This document shows positions 1 to 5,676 of a DNA stretch of 11,115 bases, piece after piece. The stretch is from JACDAN01 sp036554945 (GTDB taxonomy: Bacteria > Actinomycetota > Thermoleophilia > Gaiellales > Gaiellaceae). The translations under genes were made by a program, and so were the position numbers. The DNA is taken from the NCBI GenBank assembly GCA_036554945.1, contig DATBMH010000098.1, positions 1 through 11,115 on the forward strand, written 5' to 3'. The first letter of the stretch is position 1. Each line of letters opens with the position of its first letter. The notes under the pieces were generated by a model. That model made no database searches, was not told the DNA's origin, and was given only the letters and a program-made list of their open reading frames with translations.

Positions 1-455
1 CAGCCGGGGTCGTTGGGGTAGTCGATCCTGCCGTCGCCGTCGTTGTCGTAGCCGTCGGAGCAGTGCGGGGGCGAGTTGTACTCGTCGTTGTCGGGGCCGT
101 CGAAGCAGCCGGGGTCGGCGGGCCAGTCGATCAGCCCGTCGCCGTCGTCGTCGAGCCCGTTCTCGCAGTGAGGAAGCTGGGAGGGCGGCGGCGGGGGAGG
201 CGGCGGGGGCGGGCCTGCAGGAGGAGGCGGCGGGGGCGGCGGCGAGTTGTACTCGTCGTTGTCGGGGCCGTCGAAGCAGCCGGGGTCGGCGGGCCAGTCG
301 ATCAGCCCGTCTCGGTCGTCGTCGAGCCCGTTCTCGCACTGCGGCAGCGAAGAGCTCCTGTCGGCCGCTGCAAGAACCGTGCCGCCTGCTGTCAGCGAAG
401 CGATGGAAGCAACCGCAAGCACCAGGCCTGCCAACCTCAAGACGCCGAGCTTCAT
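1..455 (-). CDS. Secreted repeat protein with acidic DxDxDG cysteine modules and polyproline linker (3' end off the window)
   Basis: Reading leftward from ATG at 455, 151 codons stay open to the window edge, so the C-terminus is missing. A GGGAGGG ribosome site lies at 459-465. Residues 1-31 form a signal peptide (basic KLGVLR, a hydrophobic stretch, then VLAAA), so the product is exported. Modules start at Cys40, Cys97 and Cys132, with the pattern C-x-[ND]-G-x-D-[DN]-D-x-D-G-x-I-D-[WY]-P-x-D-P-G-C. The first two are followed by FDGPDNDEYNS and are nearly identical. Between them, residues 72-91 are eight prolines, Ala-Gly, then ten prolines. The acidic DxDxDG core resembles calcium-binding loops of thrombospondin type 3 or dockerin type, and the paired cysteines suggest a disulfide per module. 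Calcium binding and an extracellular or surface role are inferred from this pattern. The true function is unknown, and the full length and any anchor lie outside the window. Confidence 0.8.
   Translation of the reverse strand, partial: MKLGVLRLAGLVLAVASIASLTAGGTVLAAADRSSSLPQCENGLDDDRDGLIDWPADPGCFDGPDNDEYNSPPPPPPPPAGPPPPPPPPPPSQLPHCENGLDDDGDGLIDWPADPGCFDGPDNDEYNSPPHCSDGYDNDGDGRIDYPNDPG
71..170 (-). repeat. 100-bp direct repeat, copy 1 (codes for the second protein module)
   Basis: This block matches 242-341 base for base except for about three differences (two near 140-145, one near the right end). The copies are offset by 171 bases, exactly 57 codons, so the repeat is in frame with the minus-strand gene. 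A third, more diverged copy (about three quarters identical) occupies 1-65 and aligns to 106-170 without gaps. Confidence 0.9.
179..213 (+). other. G-quadruplex-capable run in the polyproline-coding linker
   Basis: The plus strand carries G runs at 179-181, 183-185, 193-197, 205-209 and 211-213, separated by loops of 1, 7, 7 and 1 bases. This meets the usual four-run G3+ N1-7 pattern. It is the complement of the CCN proline codons, so it may be only a by-product of polyproline coding. The G-rich strand is the template strand of the minus gene. Confidence 0.5.
242..341 (-). repeat. 100-bp direct repeat, copy 2 (codes for the first protein module)
   Basis: Partner of the block at 71-170. The few differences include one that makes DDDRDG here where the other copy has DDDGDG. 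Near-identity at DNA level, including third codon positions, indicates recent duplication or gene conversion and not only protein-level selection. Confidence 0.9.
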
Positions 456-481
456 GTTCCCTCCCGGAGACCGGCAGCGCC

Positions 482-534
482 ATCGCCGCACCAGTGAAGG
501 AAATGCCCCGAGGAGGGCTGGTGCAAACGGCGAT
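482..534 (-). promoter_or_regulatory. Strong interrupted stem-loop in the leader of the secreted-protein gene
   Basis: The arms 482-488 (ATCGCCG) and 528-534 (CGGCGAT) pair perfectly over 7 bp. After a one-sided four-base bulge (524-527), 489-494 (CACCAG) and 518-523 (CTGGTG) pair over 6 bp. The 23-base loop (495-517) contains a small possible CCCC/GGGG-type hairpin. A second short hairpin, CCGG-aga-CCGG at 464-474, overlaps part of the ribosome site. The element begins 24 bases after the stop of the upstream minus gene and ends 27 bases before ATG 455. It could be a terminator, although no U-run follows, or a regulatory leader. I do not recognise it as a known riboswitch class. Confidence 0.4.
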
Positions 535-557
535 CGACCGCGAAAAGCGGGTGCTGC

Positions 558-845
558 CTAGCGCGGGCAGCTGCCCTGCGCAGGCACGCCGCCCGGGCCG
601 GACACGAACCAGCCGGTGGCCTCGATGCAGTACCGGAACTGGTCGGCCCAGACGAGCGTGACGCCGTCGGGCGCCGCTCCCGCGTAGGTGCCGTTCGCGC
701 GGTGGCTGAACTCCATCGCCGTCGCGGCCGCCTGGAGGATCGCGGCCGGGGCAGCCTCGGTCGTCTGGAGCTGGTTGCGGGTGAACATCCAGCCGGTGAC
801 GGCGAGGCCGCACAGGATCGAGACGAGCGTGAGGGTCCGCAGCAT
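558..845 (-). CDS. Small pilin-like membrane-anchored protein
   Basis: Using ATG at 845, the product is 95 residues. It has a short N-terminus (MLRTL), one hydrophobic helix (about residues 4-20), then a predicted extracytoplasmic part. That part includes an alanine-rich helix with AAATAMEFSHRANGTYAGA and a C-terminal region with a Cys pair (YCIEA and GSCPR, the last residues). One N-terminal helix running into an amphipathic helix, then a small domain with a C-terminal disulfide, is the layout of type IV pilin-like or pseudopilin proteins. It lacks a clear GFTLIE-type prepilin cleavage site, so export by a pilus system is uncertain. A TTG nine codons upstream (872) would extend it, but it has no ribosome site. 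A similar secreted repeat-protein gene follows in the same direction. It diverges from the sulfur operon, and the shared 79-base gap holds that operon's operator. Confidence 0.6.
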   Translation of the reverse strand: MLRTLTLVSILCGLAVTGWMFTRNQLQTTEAAPAAILQAAATAMEFSHRANGTYAGAAPDGVTLVWADQFRYCIEATGWFVSGPGGVPAQGSCPR

Positions 846-873
846 GGATCCGTATATCGGCTTCCGGCTCAAG

Positions 874-879
874 AATAAT
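874..879 (+). promoter_or_regulatory. Candidate -10 box for the flavoprotein/sulfate-reduction operon
   Basis: AATAAT matches five of six bases of TATAAT and lies in an AT-rich island in otherwise GC-rich DNA. It ends four bases before the GCTAAT core of the palindrome, the same spacing as at the cysP promoter. I see no good -35 box 16-18 bases upstream, so the promoter may be weak or need an activator. Confidence 0.4.
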
Positions 880-882
880 GAG

Positions 883-903
883 TGCTAATGATTGCGATTA
901 GCA
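883..903 (+). promoter_or_regulatory. Palindromic operator, site 1
   Basis: TGCTAAT and ATTAGCA form a perfect inverted repeat of 7-base arms around a 7-base spacer (GATTGCG). Seventeen of these 21 bases recur in the site before cysP at 7733-7755. The position just downstream of the candidate -10 box suggests it overlaps the transcription start, as a repressor site would. The regulator is not in the window. Fur-superfamily and Rrf2-family sulfur or metal regulators bind sites of this general size, but I cannot assign one. Confidence 0.75.
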
Positions 904-924
904 GACGCTGCTAGGATCCAGCCG

Positions 925-2118
925 GTGGGCGGCAAGCTCTCTTTCGACGTGCTCGTGATCGGATCCGGCGCGTCCGGCCTGGCCGCGGCGGTCTCTGCGG
1001 AGCGCGCAGGCGCCCGGGTCGCGCTGGCGACCAAGGGTGCCCTCCAGTCGTGCAACTCGGCCAAGGCGCAGGGCGGGATCCAGGCGGCGTTCGGCGAGGA
1101 CGACTCGCCCGAGATCCACGCCGAGGACGTCTGGAGAAGCTCGCACGAGACGGCGAACCGCCGGCTCGTCGAGATCCTGACGAGCGAGGCGCCGTCGGCG
1201 ATCCACTGGCTCGAGGAGCTCGGCGTCGAGTTCACGCGCGAGAACGGCGGCTACCGGCTCGCCAAGTGCGGTGGCGCGTCGCGCAAGCGCTTGCTCCAGG
1301 TCGGCGACCGCACGGGCCTCGCGATCACGATGGCGCTCAAGGACGCCTTCGAGGCCGGCTCCGGCACCGCCTTCCCGAAGTCGCCGCTCAGCGAGCTCGA
1401 GCAGACCGAGAACGGCTGGCTTGCGCGCTGCGGCGACCACGACATCGAGGCGGCCACGGTCGTCCTCGCCGCCGGCGGCCGCTGCTTCCGCGAGGCGAAG
1501 GAGCGCGGCGAGCTCTCGACGAACCATCCCGGCGCCACGGGCGAGGTGACCCAGATCGCGCTCGGCATCGGCGCCGAGTCGCGCGACCTGGACGCGCTGC
1601 AGTACCACCCGAACGGCGGCGCCTGGCCGGAGACGATGCAGGGCTACTCGATCCCGGAGACGACGCGCGCCTACGGCGCGGTGCTCCTCAACGCCGACGG
1701 CGAGGAGTTCACGGACTCGCTCGGCCCACGGGACGAGGTCTCCCAGGCGATCTTCGACGAGGTCGAGAAGGGCAAGGGCGTCGAGACCGAGGACGGCCGT
1801 CCGGCCGTCTACCTGGACACGACCCGGATCGCGGAGGCCGACGCGGAGGTGTCTTTGCCGTACATGCTCCGGCGCTACCGGGCGGGCGGCATCGACCCGC
1901 TCGAGGAGCCGATCCTGACCTACCCGGTGCTCCACTACCAGAACGGTGGGCTCGTGATCGACGAGCACGGCGAGACGACGATCGAAGGCGTTTACGCGGC
2001 CGGCGAGATCGCCGGCGGCACGCACGGAAGGAACCGGATGATGGGCAACTCGCTCCTGGAATGCACGGTGTTCGGCCGGCGCGCCGGCAAGGCCGCCGCG
2101 GACAAGGCGGCCGCATGA
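925..2118 (+). CDS. FAD-dependent oxidoreductase, succinate dehydrogenase/fumarate reductase flavoprotein family
   Basis: I place the start at GTG 925 (397 aa), which has AGGA at 913-916. The longer TTG start at 892 would lie inside the operator. A Rossmann FAD motif GSGASG is at residues 13-18, and AQGGIQ at 48-53 is the family FAD-binding motif. Family active-site positions are kept: His228 (HPNGG), the PETTR segment 244-248, Arg269 (PRDEV, the usual catalytic arginine place), His337 (HYQNGG) and Arg371 (NRMMGNS). The residue where SdhA/FrdA attach FAD covalently is Asn44, so FAD should be non-covalent, as in L-aspartate oxidase and soluble fumarate reductases. The protein is shorter than SdhA (about 580 aa) and L-aspartate oxidase (about 530 aa) and lacks the C-terminal helical domain. 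No Fe-S or anchor subunit is nearby, so it is probably soluble. Its substrate, perhaps succinate, fumarate or a sulfonated analogue, is inferred. Its stop overlaps the next gene as ATGA. Confidence 0.85.
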   Translation: MGGKLSFDVLVIGSGASGLAAAVSAERAGARVALATKGALQSCNSAKAQGGIQAAFGEDDSPEIHAEDVWRSSHETANRRLVEILTSEAPSAIHWLEELGVEFTRENGGYRLAKCGGASRKRLLQVGDRTGLAITMALKDAFEAGSGTAFPKSPLSELEQTENGWLARCGDHDIEAATVVLAAGGRCFREAKERGELSTNHPGATGEVTQIALGIGAESRDLDALQYHPNGGAWPETMQGYSIPETTRAYGAVLLNADGEEFTDSLGPRDEVSQAIFDEVEKGKGVETEDGRPAVYLDTTRIAEADAEVSLPYMLRRYRAGGIDPLEEPILTYPVLHYQNGGLVIDEHGETTIEGVYAAGEIAGGTHGRNRMMGNSLLECTVFGRRAGKAAADKAAA

Positions 2119-3011
2119 GCACGGTCGAGCTCGATCTCCAGCAGGCCGTCGAGGACGCGGCGGCTCACCTCTACGTCTGGGCGCTGAAGGACATCCCTCA
2201 GGACCTGCGCGACGCGCTCGCGGACGCGTCCGGCAAGGAGACGTCCGTCCCCGGCCAGCGCGTGCTCCAGACGATCCTCAAGAACGTCCAGGTCGCCGAG
2301 CGCGAGAACAACCTGGTCTGCCAGGACACGGGGATCGCCGTCTACTACTGCCGCGTCGGCGAGCACTTCCCGCTCCACCCGGCGCGGATCTACCAGGCCC
2401 TCTACGACGGAACGATGCGCGCGACGCTCGATCACCCGCTGCGCTCGAACACCGTCCACACGCTGACCCGCGAGAACACCGGCCCCAACGTCGGCTACCG
2501 GGTCCCGATCGTGCACTGGGACTTCGTCGCCGACTGGGACGGCCTCGACGTCAAGTGCGTCCCGAAGGGCTCGGGCTCCGAGAACATGAGCTTCCTGAAG
2601 ATGTGCGTCCCCGCCGACGGCGTGAAGGGGATCAAGCAGTTCGTCCTCGAGTCGATCGTCGGCGCCGGCGGCAAGCCGTGCCCGCCCGGGATCGTCGGCG
2701 TCGGGATCGGCGGCTCGGCGGACTACGCGATGCACCTCGCCAAGGAAGCGATCGCGCGGCCGGTCGGCACCCGCAACCCGGATCCCGAGGTCGCGAAGCT
2801 CGAGGAGGAGCTCTTCGAGCTGCTGAACGAGACCGGGATCGGGCCGATGGGCCTCGGCGGCGACGTCACCGTCCTGCAGTGCCACATCGAGCACGCGGAC
2901 ACCCACATGACGCTCAACCCCGTCGCCGTGAACTACCAGTGCTGGGCGGCGCGCCGTGCGACGGCGCACATCGGCGCCGACGGAACAACCGACTTCGACC
3001 GGGAAGCCTGA
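2115..3011 (+). CDS. Class I Fe-S hydro-lyase alpha subunit (fumarase / tartrate dehydratase type)
   Basis: 298 aa from ATG 2115, translationally coupled to the flavoprotein by an ATGA overlap. The family reversibly adds or removes water on C4 dicarboxylates with a [4Fe-4S] cluster; two-subunit forms pair an alpha chain of this size with a beta chain of about 200 aa, encoded next here. Three cluster cysteines are visible: Cys69 in CQDTG (69-73), Cys189 in PCPPGIVGVGIGG and Cys276 in NYQCW. Their spacing matches L-tartrate dehydratase alpha. Other family signatures are KGSGSENMS (151-159), PADG (166-169) and GIGPMGLGG (241-249). Fumarate to malate is the default activity, and the flavoprotein before it could supply fumarate. 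Its place in a sulfate-reduction operon leaves open a sulfonated or other dicarboxylate substrate. Fumarase and tartrate dehydratase cannot be told apart from these motifs. An upstream in-frame open stretch reaching back to 1050 is an artefact of the GC bias. Confidence 0.88.
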   Translation: MSTVELDLQQAVEDAAAHLYVWALKDIPQDLRDALADASGKETSVPGQRVLQTILKNVQVAERENNLVCQDTGIAVYYCRVGEHFPLHPARIYQALYDGTMRATLDHPLRSNTVHTLTRENTGPNVGYRVPIVHWDFVADWDGLDVKCVPKGSGSENMSFLKMCVPADGVKGIKQFVLESIVGAGGKPCPPGIVGVGIGGSADYAMHLAKEAIARPVGTRNPDPEVAKLEEELFELLNETGIGPMGLGGDVTVLQCHIEHADTHMTLNPVAVNYQCWAARRATAHIGADGTTDFDREA

Positions 3012-3595
3012 TGGCCGAGCACCGCCTGACCTTCCCGACCACCGAGGACGAGATCCGCAAGCTCCGCGCGGGCGACCTCGTCACCGTCGACGGCCATATC
3101 TTCGGGATCCGCGACCGGACGCAGATCCGGATCTTCGACCAGGGCGTCGAGCCACCGGTCGACCTGAGCGGCTCGTTCCTCCTGCACACGGCGCCGAACG
3201 TGCGCAAGCGGGACGACGGCGGCTACGACCCGATCTGCATCGGGACGACGACGAGCGCGCGCATGGTGCGCTTCACGGAGCCGCTCGGGCGTGACCACGG
3301 CGTCCGCGCGATCTGCGGGAAAGGCGGGCTGCCCGACGACGCGATCGAGCCGATGCGCGAGCACGGGATGGTCTACTTCGCGATCGTCGGCGGCGCCGCG
3401 GCGCTCGAGACCACCCAGATCGAGGAGATCGAGGAGGTCTACTGGGAGGAGCTCATGCCCGAGTGCCTGTGGAAGTTCCGCGTCAAGGACTTCGGGCCGC
3501 TCTGGGTCGGCATCGACTCGCACGGCAACTCCCTCTTCCACGACGTCAACGAAGCGGCCCAGAAGCGATTGGAGGACATCCTTGCCCGGATTTGA
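3011..3595 (+). CDS. Class I Fe-S hydro-lyase beta subunit (fumarase / tartrate dehydratase type)
   Basis: 194 aa from ATG 3011, which shares its A with the alpha-subunit stop (TGATG), so the two are made together. The beta chain completes the active site of class I fumarases. Substrate-binding signatures are present: Arg34-Asp35 (GIRDR), the GTTTSARM block at 78-85 (usually GPTTSxRM) with Thr80/Thr81 and Arg84, the invariant lysine Lys104 in GKGG (103-106), and VGIDSHGNSLF near the C-terminus. Two deviations stand out. The usual proline of GPTT is threonine, and the usual AAH after RD is RTQ. Both lie near the substrate pocket and could mark altered specificity, although tartrate dehydratase-like members also vary here. 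The gene ends inside the start region of the ComA-family gene, overlapping it by 14 bases. Confidence 0.87.
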   Translation: MAEHRLTFPTTEDEIRKLRAGDLVTVDGHIFGIRDRTQIRIFDQGVEPPVDLSGSFLLHTAPNVRKRDDGGYDPICIGTTTSARMVRFTEPLGRDHGVRAICGKGGLPDDAIEPMREHGMVYFAIVGGAAALETTQIEEIEEVYWEELMPECLWKFRVKDFGPLWVGIDSHGNSLFHDVNEAAQKRLEDILARI

Positions 3596-4370
3596 CGGCT
3601 TTCTCGACGTCCCGGCCCGCTCGCCCAAGCCCCGGCTCAGCGGCCTCACGCACGTCATCGACAAAGGCCTCAACCTGCGCGAGATCGAAGGGATGTTCGA
3701 CACCGGCGGCGACTACGTCGACATCGTCAAGCTCGGCTGGGGCACGTCGTACGTCACGAACAACCTCGAGAAGAAGATCGCGCTCTACCGGTCGTTCTCG
3801 ACGCCGGTCGTCTGCGGCGGGACGCTCTTCGAGGCGGTCTACGCGCGCGGCAAGCTCGACGAGTACAAGCGCTGGCTCTCCGAGCAGCGGTTCTCGCACG
3901 TCGAGATCTCGGACGGCGCCGTCGAGATCCCGCGCGAGCGCAAGCTCGAGCTGATCGCCGAGTTCGGGCAGGACTTCACCGTCCTGTCGGAGGTCGGCTC
4001 GAAGGACGCCGAGGTCAACTACGCGCCGTACCTCTGGGTCGAGTGGATCAAGGAGGAGCTCGAGGCCGGCTCCTGGAAGGTGATCACCGAGGCGCGCGAG
4101 GGCGGCACGGCGGGGATCTTCCGGCCGACCGGGGAGATGCGCACCGGCCTGATCGACGAGATCGCCCACGACGTCGCGATCGACGACCTGATCTTCGAGG
4201 CGCCGACGAAGGCGGCCCAGGCCTGGTTCGTCAAGCACTTCGGCCCCGAGGTCAACCTCGGGAACATCCCGCCCGAGGAGGTCATCCCCCTCGAGACGCT
4301 CAGGCTTGGCCTGCGGGCAGACACGATCACGGAGGTCCTGCTCGGTGGCGAGCGCACCCCCACTGCCTGA
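3582..4370 (+). CDS. comA: Phosphosulfolactate synthase, ComA family
   Basis: The start is TTG 3582 (262 aa), chosen because GGAGGA at 3571-3576 sits five bases before it and the length then fits the family (about 250-270 aa). ComA enzymes are TIM barrels that add sulfite to phosphoenolpyruvate, giving (R)-phosphosulfolactate, the first step of coenzyme M synthesis in methanogens. Family motifs seen are DIVKLGWGTS (47-56), GGTLFE (79-84), HVEISDG (106-112) and SEVGSK (136-141). An acidic EARE segment and a C-terminal region typical of the family follow. No ComB phosphatase or ComC dehydrogenase homologue is visible, so classical coenzyme M synthesis is not shown. Bacterial and plant relatives exist whose reactions are uncertain. 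Lying directly before APS reductase, which releases sulfite, supports sulfite as the substrate. Its end overlaps cysH by 26 bases. Confidence 0.82.
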   Translation: MPGFDGFLDVPARSPKPRLSGLTHVIDKGLNLREIEGMFDTGGDYVDIVKLGWGTSYVTNNLEKKIALYRSFSTPVVCGGTLFEAVYARGKLDEYKRWLSEQRFSHVEISDGAVEIPRERKLELIAEFGQDFTVLSEVGSKDAEVNYAPYLWVEWIKEELEAGSWKVITEAREGGTAGIFRPTGEMRTGLIDEIAHDVAIDDLIFEAPTKAAQAWFVKHFGPEVNLGNIPPEEVIPLETLRLGLRADTITEVLLGGERTPTA

Positions 4371-5103
4371 GCACGACGTCGAAGCCATGTCCGCGGAGGA
4401 CCTCCTCCGCTGGGCGCACGAGGAGTACGGCGACAGGCTCTGCCTCACCTGCTCCTGGCAGAAGCAGTCGTCCGTGCTCGTGCACATGGTCTCCGAGCTC
4501 GGCCTGGACGTCCCGATCGTCGAGCTCGACACGCACCTCTTCTTCCGCGAGACCTACGAGACGCGCGACCGGCTGGTCGAGCGCTACGGCCTGAGCCTCC
4601 TGCCCCCGCCGCCGGTGATCACGGTCGCCGAGCAGCACAAGCAGGAGGGCCCCAACCTCTGGGAGCGGGATCCCGACCGCTGCTGCCACATCCGCAAGGT
4701 CGAGCCGCTGCTCGACGCGCTGAAGCCGTACGACGCGTGGATCTCCGGGATCCGCCGCGACCAGTCCCCGAGCCGCGCGACCACGCCGAAGCTCCAGTGG
4801 TCGGAGCGCTACGAAGTCTGGAAGGTCCACCCGCTCGCCGACTGGGACGAGCGGCGCGTTTGGCTCTACATCCACGTCAACGAGATCCCGTTCAACCCGC
4901 TCCACGACGCGGGCTACCGGTCGATCGGCTGCATGCCCTGCACCCGGCCGACGGCGCCCGACGAGGAGGAGCGGGCCGGGCGGTGGGCCGGCTCGGACAA
5001 GCTCGAGTGCGGCATTCACCTGGACACCCCAGTCCACAAGGACTTGTCCGCGAAGCGGACGAGTGGAGGGGGTCTGGGCGAACCGGGAGGTTCACCCAGC
5101 TGA
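4345..5103 (+). CDS. cysH: Assimilatory APS reductase, [4Fe-4S] type
   Basis: I use GTG 4345 (252 aa), nine bases after GGAGG at 4331-4335; ATG 4387 is possible but has a poorer ribosome site. The enzyme reduces adenylyl sulfate to sulfite and AMP with thioredoxin-type electrons in the cytoplasm. Visible features are the modified PP-loop LTCSWQKQSS (34-43), ELDTHLFFRETYETRD (60-75), the cluster pair Cys113-Cys114, SGIRRDQSPSRA (134-145), the second cluster pair Cys196-x-x-Cys199, and the catalytic cysteine in ECGIH (221-225). The two cysteine pairs place it with APS reductases of plant and bacterial assimilatory type and not with cluster-free PAPS reductases. Residues after about 235 are a glycine-rich tail with no recognisable domain. 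It overlaps comA upstream, so the sulfite maker and the presumed sulfite user are co-translated. Confidence 0.93.
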   Translation: MASAPPLPEHDVEAMSAEDLLRWAHEEYGDRLCLTCSWQKQSSVLVHMVSELGLDVPIVELDTHLFFRETYETRDRLVERYGLSLLPPPPVITVAEQHKQEGPNLWERDPDRCCHIRKVEPLLDALKPYDAWISGIRRDQSPSRATTPKLQWSERYEVWKVHPLADWDERRVWLYIHVNEIPFNPLHDAGYRSIGCMPCTRPTAPDEEERAGRWAGSDKLECGIHLDTPVHKDLSAKRTSGGGLGEPGGSPS

Positions 5104-5124
5104 CTACGACCACCAAGGAGACAA

Positions 5125-5676
5125 ATGCCTAACGGATTCACCCTCTGGTTCACGGGCCTCTCGGGCGCCGGCAAGACGACGATCGCGGAGATCGTCGGCC
5201 CGGAGCTCGAGCGCCGCGGCCACACCGTCGAGTACCTCGACGGCGACGTCGTCCGCACGCACCTCTCGAAGGGCCTCGGCTTCTCGAAGGAGGACCGGGA
5301 CACGAACATCGAGCGGATCGGCTGGGTGGCCTCGCGCCTGACACGCCACGGAGCCGCGGTCCTCGTCTCCGCCATCTCGCCGTACGAGGAGACCCGCAGG
5401 CACGCGCGCGGCATGGTCGAGGAGCACGGCTCGTTCGTCGAGGTGTTCGTCGCGACGTCGGTCGAGGAGTGCGCCCGCCGCGACGTCAAAGGCCTGTACG
5501 AGAAGGCCTTCAGCGGCGAGATCAAGGAGTTCACCGGCGTCTCGGATCCCTACGAGGAGCCGACCGACCCCGAGCTGCGGATCGACACCGAGGAGCACCC
5601 GCCGGAGGAGTCGGCGCAGATCGTTCTCGGCAAGCTCGCGGAACTCGGTCTGGTCCGTGACGAGGTCGCAGCATGA
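5125..5676 (+). CDS. cysC: Adenylylsulfate (APS) kinase
   Basis: 183 aa from ATG 5125, with AAGGAG at 5115-5120. It phosphorylates APS to PAPS using ATP. The Walker A motif is GLSGAGKTT (11-19), YLDGD is at 37-41, GLGFSKEDRDTN at 50-61, and Ser85 in AISPY matches the family's phosphoserine position. DVKGLYEKA and the FTGVSDPYEEP substrate lid follow, so all family blocks are present. Because the reductase next door is of the APS-using type, PAPS is not strictly needed for reduction. CysC may feed sulfotransferases, or the reductase may accept both nucleotides. The gene ends in an ATGA overlap with sat, giving a coupled activation module. Confidence 0.95.
   Translation: MPNGFTLWFTGLSGAGKTTIAEIVGPELERRGHTVEYLDGDVVRTHLSKGLGFSKEDRDTNIERIGWVASRLTRHGAAVLVSAISPYEETRRHARGMVEEHGSFVEVFVATSVEECARRDVKGLYEKAFSGEIKEFTGVSDPYEEPTDPELRIDTEEHPPEESAQIVLGKLAELGLVRDEVAA

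Noticed and set aside
1..341. CRISPR-like array
   Set aside because: The repeats are only two and a half copies of about 100 bp, are in frame with one gene and encode a clear protein module. There are no short repeats with unique spacers.
456..557. Cyclic di-GMP-I riboswitch upstream of the secreted protein
   Set aside because: A fragment GATGGCGCTGCCGG on the minus strand loosely resembles one stem of that class, but the conserved GCAAA-type core segments are not seen. The leader is better described as an unassigned structure.
883..903. Canonical Fur or Zur box
   Set aside because: Size and AT content are similar, but the arms (GCTAAT/ATTAGC) and the 7-base spacer do not match the consensus GATAATGATAATCATTATC or the known Zur boxes. 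Regulator left unassigned.
892..924. TTG 892 as start of the flavoprotein
   Set aside because: It lies inside the palindromic operator, at or just after the predicted transcription start, with no ribosome site. GTG 925 has AGGA at good spacing and begins just before the Rossmann strand.
925..2118. Dissimilatory APS reductase alpha subunit (AprA) or L-aspartate oxidase (NadB)
   Set aside because: Although it sits in a sulfur operon and is in the same superfamily, it is far shorter than AprA, there is no AprB ferredoxin gene, and the neighbourhood lacks nadA/nadC. Only the broader family is supported.
1050..3011. 653-codon open frame that would fuse a long N-terminal extension to the hydro-lyase alpha subunit
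   Set aside because: The extension is an arginine-rich shadow of the flavoprotein gene. The family-length protein starts at ATG 2115 with a normal ATGA overlap.
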